A stretch of 64,000 nucleotides of DNA from Rhodamnia argentea (lineage: Eukaryota; Streptophyta; Magnoliopsida; Myrtales; Myrtaceae): assembly GCF_020921035.1 (NCBI RefSeq), contig NC_063157.1, positions 5,080,501 through 5,144,500 on the forward strand. Direction: 5' to 3'. The notes under the pieces were generated by a model. That model was not told the DNA's origin, did no database searches, and saw only the letters and a list, made by a program, of their open reading frames with translations. Every line of letters starts with the position of its first letter. Within the stretch, counting starts at the first letter, position 1. This document shows positions 46,660 to 56,797 of this stretch, piece after piece. The translations under genes were made by a program, and so were the position numbers.

Positions 46660-49187
46660 AGTTGGCAAGGAATTAAGGATCTATAACGCAGACCTCCTTG
46701 GGCACAAAAAAGTTCAAGAATCTTTCAATGATGACATGATCTGTAGTTACCTGTAGCTAGAACCGGATCTAGGAGCAAAACATGACGTTCAGATATATCC
46801 TTGGGAAGCTTCTCATATATAAGCTGATCAAAATACATCCAGCGCACAGATCACAATCATAGAAGTGAGATGTCCTCATTATCTAGAAAACAACAGGCAA
46901 CTAAGGCTCTGTTTGTTTTCCGGAAATTGGATAATTTAGAAAATATCTTCCTAAAAATAATCGCTTATATCGCTTACCAAAATGGATGAAAGAAACAAAA
47001 TTCACCGTCCACAAAAATGTTCTGACATAAATTATTGTGGAAAACTTTTTTCATTGACTAATTACTTCAAGCAATATAAGCGATCATTCTTGGAAAGATG
47101 TTTTTCAAAGCATTTATTTGCCGCGAAACAAAGGGAGCCTAAGAGGAAAATACGTCAAATGAAGAGGCACATGCACCTGTTTCCCATTGTCTCCATCTCG
47201 GTGGATCAGAATTTTTCCAATTTTTATCCCTTTGCAGCAAGCACGTAATGCATTTTCCATGCTCTCTCCACTAGACAGACAAAGAACATCCCAGGCATCA
47301 AATAAGCATTAGTTTGACATAGATAAGTGCAGCCCAACAATGAGAATGCTAAAAATAACCATTTGTGCAAAATGAATATCCATCCTCGCTAGTAACCTTG
47401 TAAAGAGAGATTATGGTGTTTGAAATGGCAGAAGAGAACCGAAACTAGACATTTGTGAAAGGTAGAGGAAGTAAAAAGGAGTGCGCAAACACCCCTATCT
47501 TTTTCTTAAAGATTCAGTTTAAGTTGAGCCCTATCTTGATGAAAAGATCCATTCAATTAGAAACCAGGATCGAAATCTGACAGGTGCTAAGCAATCCATG
47601 TAATCTATCTTTTTGCTTGCACAAATTCTCTCTAAGAACCAGTACCTTAATCAAGGCTCACCTTCGAACAAATGGATCCTAAGACGAAGATATGTCAAAT
47701 GGAGAGGCACATGCACTTGTTGCCCATTGTCTCCATCTCAGTGGATCAGAACTTGTCCAATTTTTATCCCTTTGCAGCAAGCATGTAATGCATTTTCCAT
47801 GCTCTCTCCCTTACACAGACAGAGAATATCCCTATGTTACACGGACTCGCTGTTTTGAAAATTTTTTCCGTGTCGAACACGTGTCGGACTCGGACACGTG
47901 TCCGACACGCTGGGACACCGCCAGACTCTTCTCGGACACGCGGTCAACTCCACGTACACGAGAGGGACTCGCGTGTCCGACGTTAACATAGGCAAAACGT
48001 CCAATTTTGACCTAATTTCTCACTCATCCCTCTCGGTTGCCGGTCTCACCTCTCCCTCTCCCTCTCCCTCTCCCTCTTGCGATTGTCGACCGGCCTCTCG
48101 CAACTTGCCGCCGTCGCCGGCTCCCATCGCCGGCTTCTACTTGCGCCGGCCTCTCCCTCTCGCGACTGTCGACTAGCTTCTGCTCGCGCCTCAGCTCGCC
48201 CCCTCGATCGCGCCTCAGCTCGCGCCTTCTGCTCGCGCCTCGGCTCGCAACTCTGCTCTTGCCGCGCCGCCTCAAGGTATCACTCCTCTGCCCCCCCTCC
48301 TCTGCTCACGCCTCCGCTCGAGACGGGGGTTTTGGATCTCCTCTGTTCGCGCCGCTGCTCAAGACAAGGGTTTTGGATCTCCTCAATTTCACCCGCCTTT
48401 CATCTTGGCTTGCGAATCGCGTACGCCCATCTCTCTCCCCCACTAAATTTTGCTCCCAGCTCCGGTCTTGTTCCCACTTTTAGCCTTTGTCTTTATTGAC
48501 TGAATAAGGCGATCATAATCGGCTTGGACATATCACTCGATAATATGACATACAACTCTTAGAGATCTCAAAACCATATTGTATGTTCAATCGGTGTCTT
48601 TGTCTTCCGTGGATTGCTCTTTTTTTTCCCCTCCAAGTTTTATGGATTATTGAAATGAAATGTCGTTGAATTCTTCACATGATATATTTTTTGATCGCAA
48701 GGTATGATTTTGCTTTGCCTACATATGATATATTTTGTGAGACCTTTCTAAGGAGGAGATTAATAATAGTTTCGACATCATGTGTATTATTGTTGAAATT
48801 ACAAAAACAATAATTTATCGTGTATATATAAAAATATACATATAATATAAAACGTGTCCCAGCGTGTCGGAATTTTCTACTTTTTGAGAATTCACGTGTC
48901 GGCATGTCGTGTCCCGTGTCCGTGTGACATAGGAATATCCCAGGCATTAAATCAGCATTAGTTTGACGTAGATAAGTGCAGGGCAACAATAAGCATGCTA
49001 AACCTAACCATTAGTGCAAAATGAATATCCATCTTCACTAGTAACCTTGTAAAGAGAGGTAATGGTGTTTGAAATGGCAGAAGAGAGCTGAAACTAGACA
49101 TATGTGAGAGGCAGAGGAAGTAAAAAGGAGTGCGCAAACAGCCCTATATTTTTCTTGAAGATTCAGTTCAAGGTAAGCCCTATCTTG
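46660..49187 (-). pseudogene. UKL fragments, unit 2, interrupted by a hAT-like element
   Basis: It contains the PRPP-loop exon (~46823-46751), the 'GESMENAL' exon (~47262-47169) and the start of the '[10 protein letters not shown]' exon up to ~47655. There it jumps back to sequence like 38748-39153, so the 'GESMENAL' exon appears a second time (~47800-47708). The last two exons are deleted. A 1.1-kb element splits the second part at 47832-48932. The block ends at the same UKL-intron::RMT junction as unit 1. Not functional. Confidence 0.85.
47832..48932. mobile_element. Non-autonomous hAT-like DNA element with GC-rich interior
   Basis: The ends are CTATGTTACACGGAC and, inverted, CTATGTCACACGGAC: 14 of 15 bp identical. 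They are flanked by the 8-bp direct repeat GAATATCC (47824-47831 and 48933-48940). The uninterrupted site is visible at ~38890 in unit 1. Both ends carry subterminal 'CGTGTCGGACAC'-like repeats and share CCGACACGCTGGGACAC. An 8-bp duplication indicates hAT. The middle (~48005-48485) is strikingly GC- and CT-rich, with a (CCCTCT)n run and a duplicated 'AGGGTTTTGGATCTCCTC' segment, looking like captured host leader or coding DNA. No transposase is encoded. Confidence 0.8.
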
Positions 49188-49877
49188 AAATTGGCCCGCA
49201 CAGAATATATTAATGGGACATTGCGCTTTGACCCGCTATTTTACCATAAAAGCAGCAGATGGATAAAGAAACACATTTTACTGGTTATCAAGGTGTGGTC
49301 CAGTATGAGCAAAATGAAGAGAGAGAATTCGGCAGCCTCACACAAGCCAAGGCATTCGGCTTATCAGAATTTGGCGAGTTTCCATTTCGAGAATTCCAAA
49401 CTAGAGCAACCTGAACCCGACCTATAAATAAGTTTAGTTTAGAATTGTGAATGCAATTTACACACTGACAAACTTAATAGAAAGTTAAAAACTGAAAACT
49501 CAAACCAAGTATGCAAGAAGCGAGTTCAGATCCATCCCATGTTGGTATCTTTCTGAAGCGGGAATAGATGTATTGTACGTGGTCACAGCCATCTAGCATA
49601 ACTACAAACTCTGATTACTAGCATAACTACAAACTCTCAAGATATCCTCGATCCTCATCGTGTGGTTCCATACCTAACTCTCTGATTCCTGTTAACAATT
49701 TCTCCCGCGGGATAAAGTAAGTACGTAATGTTCCAGAAGGCAAACCAAATCTTTAGACATCATCCACAAAAATATACCTTGTTTCAACAGTTCCATGGCA
49801 GCACTAATATGTGGATGATGAGCTGCAAGAAATAAGCAAATTAAGGCATTAACCGCACTGCCATTGCCACTAGTTTC

Positions 49878-50159
49878 TGTTGGAGCTGTGTCCCAGTGCT
49901 GCTGCTGTTTTTCTTGTCGTTTTAGTTCCTTTTTTTTCTGTTTTGCAGTCAAGTTTGATTTGTTAGGTAGTTAGTTTGTTAGCTATTTTCTAGGAAGTGG
50001 AACAAGTCAGTTTTTGCACGTTTGTGTGCAGTTCAAAACATGTTCCTATTAAGCTTGTAATGGACAGTTTTTCAAAGTTAAGGTTTTTAGTCTTCTATTC
50101 CATCTCTCTCTGTGCAAACAGAAAATTTGTGATAGCTGATTTTTTCATCAGCTTTAACA
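49878..50159 (+). repeat. 5' LTR of the Copia element
   Basis: 282 bp, beginning TGTTGGAG and ending TTTAACA, with TG...CA ends. It carries the promoter of the element. Confidence 0.93.
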
Positions 50160-50160
50160 G

Positions 50161-50172
50161 TGGTATCAGAGC
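50161..50172 (+). promoter_or_regulatory. Primer binding site, initiator tRNA-Met type
   Basis: TGGTATCAGAGC, one base after the 5' LTR, is the usual complement of the 3' end of plant initiator methionine tRNA in Copia elements. Confidence 0.92.
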
Positions 50173-53100
50173 TTCTGTGGGATCTCAAGGGACCGTGAAG
50201 TGAGGGTAAGCAAGCCTGCAAAGACAAAGCCGATGGAGGCAGGATCAAGTGGATTCTCTGCAATGGCTACTCCGGTCTTTACCGGGGAAAATTATCAAGC
50301 TTGGGCTGTCAAGATGACAGCATTCTTGGAGGGTCATGATCTATGGGAGGCTGTGGAGAATGATTATGAGATTGCTCCGCTTCCAAACAATCCGACCTTG
50401 AATCAGATAAAGTTCCATAAAGAGAGAACCACAAGGAAGGCCAAGGCAAAGTCTTGCCTGTATGTTTCTGTCTCACCCCATATCTTCACAAGGATCATGA
50501 GATGTGATTCTGCAAAGACAATATGGGATTACTTGAAGGATGAATACGAGGGAGATGAGAAGATAAGAAGCATGAAGGTGTTGAATCTCTTAAGGGAGTT
50601 TGAGAGACAACTGATGAAGGATTCAGAGTCGGTGAAGGAATACTCCGATAGGCTGATTGAGATAGCTGAAAAGATCAGAGTTTTAGGGACCGACTTGAAG
50701 GATGAAAGGCTGGTTCAAAAGATCCTGCTGTCTCTTCCAGAGAAGTTTGAAGCCACCATAGCTTCTCCGGAAAATACAAGAGATTTAGCCGACATAAAGC
50801 TTGCAGAATTGTTAAGTGCCCCTGCAGCACAAGAACAAAGAAGACTCGATGAGAAGAGAAGAGCCTGAGAGAGGGTGCACCGCAAGCTAAAGTGAAGTTC
50901 AATGATGGAGGCAAAGGGAAGAAATGGAATCACCCAAAGGAAATGCAGGTGACTCCAAGTTTGCAGTGAAAGAAGGAAGTTCTAGTGGGTCCGGCAAATG
51001 GAAGAAGAACAAGAAGCCTTGTCAACACCGTGGTGGAACTACTCATCAGTCCTTTAGATGCTGGAGGAGGCCTGATGCTAAGTGTAGAAGATGTCACAAG
51101 ATGGGTCACATGGAAGCAATCTGCAAAGAGAACAATCACCAGCAAAGGTGAGAAGCACAGATAGCAATGAATGAGACCGAGGAAGAACGCTTGTTTGTGG
51201 CTTCCTATTCTGGTTCTCCTGTTGAGAATGATGCATGGCTGGTGGATAGTGGCTGTACCAATCATATGACTAGCAATTTGAAGCTGTTTAGGAGTCTAGA
51301 CAAGTCGGTCGGGTCCAAAGTCGAATTGGCAATGGACAAGATATCGAAGTGCAAGGGAAGGGTACAAGTGGCTATTGAAGGAAATCGGGAGGTGAAGCTG
51401 ATTAGTGATGTTCTCTTTGTGCCAAAAATAGACCAGAATCTATTGAGTGTTGGCCAATTAGTTGAGAGGGGCTATAAAGTGAAGTTTGAAGGAAAGGAGT
51501 GCCTCATTGATAATGTAGATAGCAAGGAAGTGCTGAGAATGCCAATGAAAGACAAGTGCTTCCTGTTCAAGCCACGTGAAATGCAACAAATGGCTTTGAA
51601 GTGCAAAGAAGAAAATGCAGAGCTATGGCATAAAAGGCTCGGACATGTTCACTGGAAGAACATGTTGTTTATGCAGAGGAATAGCTTGGCAGATGACTTG
51701 CCAAGTTTGGAGGAGGAATTTCCACAAGGCGTAACTTGTCTTCTTGGCAAGCAAGTCAGATTTCCTTTCAAAGGAGGAGGCTGGAGAGCATGTGAGAAGC
51801 TGCAATTAGTCCACACGGACTTATGTGGACCTACGTCCGAGTCATCTCTCAATGGGAGCAGGTATTTCATTACTTTCATAGATGACATGACTAGGATGAG
51901 TTGGATTTACTTTTCGCAAGCTAAGTCTAAAGTTGTTGATGTGTTTGTGAAGTTCAAAGCCTTAGTTGAGAATCAGAGTGGGAAGAAAATCCAAATGCTC
52001 AGGTCTGATAATGGTTCTCAGTATACCGCTCACAAGTTTAAGTTAAACCGTGAGGAAGCGTGCATTATGCAGCAGTTCATCGCCCCCTATTCACCTCAAC
52101 AAAATGGGGTCGGTGAGAGGAAAAACAAAAGCATTATGGAAATGGCCGGATGTATGATGCAGGAGAAGATGTTACCTAAGAAGTTCAATTTGAGGCGGCT
52201 AATACCGCAGTGTTCTTGTTGAATAGATTGCCTACAAAGGCCTTAGAGAGGTCAACACCTTTTGAAGCCTGGTATGGTGTTAAACCTTATGTAAAGAATT
52301 TAAAAGTTTTTGGGTGTTTGTGTTATACGCATGTTCCTCGTGTCAAGAGGGACAAGCTGGATCAAAGAGCCGAGTCCGGAGTCTTCATTGGATACGCTCT
52401 CCAATCAAAGGCTTACAGAATTTTTCAGCCTATGACAGGGGAAGGTGATGTGAGTAGAGATGTTGTTTTTCTAGAGGAAGATGAGTGGAATTGGATGGAA
52501 GAAAAGAATGCGGGACGTAAGAAATTCAGAACAACAACCCGCAACAACCGTACGGGTTGATGAAGTTGTGAATGGATTGGAAGATACTATGGATGATATG
52601 CCAAGAAGAGGCACAAGGTCACTTGCTGAAGTTTATGAAAGAAACAATGTGGCAAGTGCTTGAACCAAACTAACTTTGTGGAAGCTAAGGAGGATCGAAG
52701 TGGATTGCAGCAATGCGGGAGGAGTTGACAATGATTCGGAAAAACCACACATGGGAGCTCGTTGATGCACCATATGACAAGAATGTGATTGGGGTTAAGT
52801 GGGTGTTCGTAACAAAACTTAATCCCGATGGTTCCGTCAATAAACACAAAGCTAGACTAGTTGTGAAAGGCTATGCTCGGATATGGGGAGTAGATTATTC
52901 TGAAACTTTTGCACCTGTTGCAAGACTTGATACAATCAGGCTACTTTTAGCCGTTGCAAAGCAGAAGGGGTGGCCTATATTTCAGCTAGATGTCAAGTCC
53001 GCATTTCGAATGGAGAGCTTGAAGAGGAGATTTTTGTTGAACAACCCGAAGGCTTCGGTGCCAAAGGGCAAGAAGAGAAGGTATACAAATTGAGGAAAGC

Positions 53101-54203
53101 TCTGTATGGACTCAAGCGTGCTCCAAGAGCTTGGTATGGAAAGATAGACAGATATCTGCAGGATTTTGGCTTTGTAAGAAGCTTGAGTGAGTTCACTCTT
53201 TATGTCAAGAAGGTGAATCACAGTGTTGTAATTCTGTCACTCTATGTAGATGATTTGTTGGTGACAGGGAATGATATGGAACCGATAGAGAGGGTGAAGC
53301 AAGGGTCTGCTTTGCGGCTTTTGAGATGTCGGCCTTGGGAAAGATGGCTTATTTTCTAGGTCTGGAAATCAAACAAACTTCACATGAGATTTTCATCCGC
53401 CAAAAGAAATACATGAAGGAAATTTTGAAGAAGTTTCAAATGGAAGATTGTAGAAGTGTCGGCACTCCTATGGTCGCTAAGGAGAAGCTGCAAAAGAATG
53501 ATGGAACAGAAGAGATGCTTCAATGTATAGAAGCTTGATTGGATGTCTCATGTATCTTATAAAGCAACTAGACCGGACATTCTATTTGCTGTGAGTGTTT
53601 TATCTAGGTTCATGAGTAGTCCTAGTCGGTTACATTTGGTCGCTGCAAAAAGGGTCTTGAGATACATCAAAGGAACATTGTTCTTTGGTGTGAAGTTTAG
53701 GAAAGGCCAGAAGTTTAAGTTGCGGGGTTTTTCCGATAGTGACTGGGCTGGCTCAAGAGATGACATGAAGAGTACATCCGGGTACTGTTTCACTCTTGGT
53801 TCCGCTTGTTTCTCTTGGTGTTCCAAAAAGCGGGAGATTGTAGCTCATCCACCGCAGAGGCTGAGTTTATAGCGCCACTTTTGCAGCTGCAAATCAAGTT
53901 TTGTGGTCAAGAAGATAATGAAGGATCCGTGGTTGAGTTCTGGTGATTGCATTGAAGTTTATGTGGACAATCAGGCTGCTTTAGCAATATCACGTAATCC
54001 AGTTTTCCATGGAAAAACCAAGCATTTTAAGATCAAATTCTTCTTTCTACGTGAAGTGCAACAAAGTGGTGAAGTTAAGTTGGTTTATTGCAAATCGAAG
54101 ATCAGCTTGCGAGACATGTTTACAAAGCCACTTCGGGTTGAAAGATTTGAGCCGTTAAGGGAGAAAATTGAGTTTGCAGCAAGAATCGATCCAAGGAGGA
54201 GTT

Positions 54204-54482
54204 TGTTGGAGTTGTGTCCCAGTCTTTGCTGTTTTTCTTGTCGTTTTAGTTCTTTTTTTTTCTGTTTTGCAGTCAAGTTTGATTTGTTAGGTAGTTAGTT
54301 TGTTAGCTATTTTCTAGGAAGTGGAACAAGTCGGTTTTGCACGTTTGTGTGCGGTTCAAAACAGGTTCCTATTAAGCTTGTAATGGACAGTTTTTCAAAG
54401 TTAAGGTTTTTAGTCTTCTATTCCATCTCTCTCTGTGCAAACAGAAAATTTGTGATAGCTGATTTTTTCATCAGCTTTAACA
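54204..54482 (+). repeat. 3' LTR of the Copia element
   Basis: 279 bp, about 97% identical to the 5' LTR by eye. A purine run (AAGGAGGAG) directly before it is the likely polypurine tract. Confidence 0.93.
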
Positions 54483-54901
54483 GTTTCATCCTTTGAGGCC
54501 AATTTTGCTCGAACCAGTTCGTAACTTCATTCTTCAATGCTCCAACTTGCTAACCGAGTACCCTTGCAATTAGGGATGCCCACCACACTATGCGTACCCT
54601 ACCGGTAGAGTCCAATGAGAGGATCCGTCGATGAGCCGTGAAATGCCAACTTTGCACGGCATCTCCACCCCCACTGCACTGCATACACAGCGAGAAATCA
54701 ATCCAAACTAAGGCTGCATGAGCTGAAAAACCACACCAACACGTCAACTCAAATTGAGAGAAGAAGAAGGCAAGCTTACAAGCCGGACTCGGACGGAGGG
54801 AAGCCGGAGCGAGTGGGGGCGGGAAGGGAGGAGCCGAGGCGGCGGGTGAGAGGTGGCGTGAGGTGACTGAGTGGAGGGAGCGAGAGGAGGCACGGTGACA
54901 T

Positions 54902-56797
54902 CAGGTGGAGGTGGGCGAGCGCAACGGAGCTTCGCTGCATTTGATTTTTGGCCGGAGTGGAGAAAATGGAGATGGTGAAGCGAACCAAGAACATCGTCGG
55001 CTAACGACCGGGTCGGGTAACCGTTCGGTGCTTCCGGTTAAATTCGGAGCCGGGTCTAGGATGGAGGGTCTGGACGCTAATTGGGTTCTCTGACCCGCCC
55101 AATTCCCGAGCTACATGTCACTTGCCTCTTCCAAATAGGCTCAATTCTGTAGCATTCATCTTGCTTTTAAACGAATTACTTACCAATTTCTATTTACATA
55201 CATCGATTTCACGTATGTTAATTTCGCAATGTGGTATTTGTGGGTTTCATGAGCCTACTTAACAATTCCAAATGCTTACAAATACATTATAGATTTTACC
55301 ACAAACTTAAGTAAATTAAGAAGTCTGTGCTAAATAACGGACAAAATAGTATAAATATATTGGTTTGTGAGCCTTTTATATATATATATTGCAACCGAGG
55401 GTTGCAATTCTAATCATCTGTGCATTTTTTCAAGTATTTATAGTTTCATGGGCACTACATTGGGGGCATATATATCATTTACATTGATATTCAGTTTCAA
55501 CCAAATAATGGATTAGACAGGATATGAGAATATCCGACTTTAAATCAGTAATTAACCAAAATGTGGATAGGATATGACAAAATCCTTGGGTTTCTTATCC
55601 TATCCTATCTAGTCTTATCCCGATTAGAAATCCGGACGATCAAACGCAACCTAAAAGTCAATAGACTTATGTCCTACGCTTGCTAGTTAGAATTAAATTC
55701 AGGACAAGATAATTTTATCCCTGTTTTGTGTTTGGTGATTTATCCTATTCTATATTTGGTGCCTACTCAAAATATAATGACGTCCGATATAGGAGAGATA
55801 AAGCCCGAATAAAATTGTGGTTAGGATTTATAATATCCCATAATACAAAAGTTATGTTTATCAAATAACAAACTTCTTAAAACATAATATTTGAATTTCA
55901 ATAAAAAAATTCTCAGTATAACGAAAAAATATTTTTATCAATTCTTATTTTTATTTATATATTTGAATTTATTTACATCTTATAAAATTAGTTTAATGTA
56001 TAAATATTACAATATTTATATTCATTACATAGTTTAGGTATATTAGTGTAGTTTAATAATTAATAAATTTTTATTAGAGATTGATGGAAGAGGAAAAATA
56101 ATTTTAAAAAAGAGAGGGGAAAATATAATAAAAAACAAGCAAATAAACATGGAAGTATGCAAGATTGTCCACTGAGATTCTTACCAATTTGGGCAAGTTT
56201 TAGGTTCATTTACATAAATGTGACGTTTATATCGAATAATAGACATGTTTACGTTCATTTACATTTATGTGACATTTATACCGAATATTGGATAGTATCC
56301 TAAGGATATAACAAAATAGCATATGCTTATGTGACAATTTTTTTTTTTTTTATCTATTGTGAGATTGATATTATGTTGTGAGCCACAAAAATTAGATCAT
56401 AAATAATTTAAAATTATTATGGGTCCACTCCTTCAAGTCAAGGTCACGCAAAAAATGTTATGCTAAGAAAGTCTTAATAAAATTTCCGTATTTCAAATTC
56501 GACCATATTTAGTGCTATCCTGATTAGAAATCTCGACGATAGCATATAGTCGTACAAAATCCTGCAGCCCTAAATCTCAAGATAAGCTTAGATTGTCATA
56601 TAGAAAGAAAAAAAAAAAAAGTGAGATTTCCGTAGAATTCGGCCTTCCCTTGCTGCCCAAAACTCATTTCCTTGACGATGCGTGAAACATATATGCATGC
56701 TGTAAATAACTGCTACATTCCTAAGATGTCTAATGATGGTATGGAAGAAGATCTACTCGAGCACTGAATTCAAATCCCTGAAAACATGCTTCGCATA
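54902..56797. other. AT-rich spacer between RMT fragment and RLP, unit 3
   Basis: A near copy of 40271-42127 with small indels in poly-A/T and TA runs. It includes the duplicate MITE fragment at ~55440-55660. No gene. Confidence 0.6.
55440..55660 (-). mobile_element. Partial MITE, duplicate of 40780-41003
   Basis: The same order of words as the unit 2 copy, ending in GGACGATCAAACGCAACC, which is slightly closer to the intact terminal repeat of the element at 16157. It was copied with the segment rather than inserted anew. Confidence 0.65.

Larger units (their letters stand above)
39154..49187. repeat. Tandem segment, unit 2
   Basis: The second unit: RMT 5' fragment (39154-40270), spacer, full RLP (42128-45106), RLP upstream DNA, then UKL remnants (46660-49187). 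About 8.95 kb separates equivalent points of units 2 and 3 once the Copia and hAT insertions with their target duplications are subtracted from the raw 14,670-bp offset between the two RLPs. Confidence 0.85.
49878..54482 (+). mobile_element. Ty1/Copia LTR retrotransposon, degraded
   Basis: A 4.6-kb fossil with both LTRs, a primer binding site and a polypurine tract, flanked by the 5-bp duplication GTTTC (49873-49877, 54483-54487). Parts in order: gag (~50.2-50.9 kb), CCHC zinc knuckle (~51.1 kb), aspartic protease (~51.2 kb), integrase (~51.6-52.2 kb), reverse transcriptase (~52.7-53.3 kb) and RNase H (~53.5-54.1 kb). Integrase before reverse transcriptase identifies Copia. The coding region is broken, with roughly eight to ten interruptions. 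The two LTRs differ by about 2-3%, which suggests insertion on the order of a million years ago under usual plant rates. Confidence 0.95.
49188..54901 (-). pseudogene. RMT 5' fragment, unit 3, split by a Copia element
   Basis: The same fragment as 39154-40270: parts of exons 8 to 3 lie at 49188-49877 and the rest at 54483-54901. It shares the deletion of exon 2 (junction near 54780) and the lost exon 5 donor with the unit 2 copy. Those losses therefore came before units 2 and 3 separated. The insertion lies between exons 4 and 3. Confidence 0.88.

Noticed and set aside
48037-48483. A 148-codon frame inside the hAT-like element
   Set aside because: It is Ser/Arg/Leu-rich low complexity from CT- and GC-rich repeats, with a second frame open over the same bases. 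No domain is seen.
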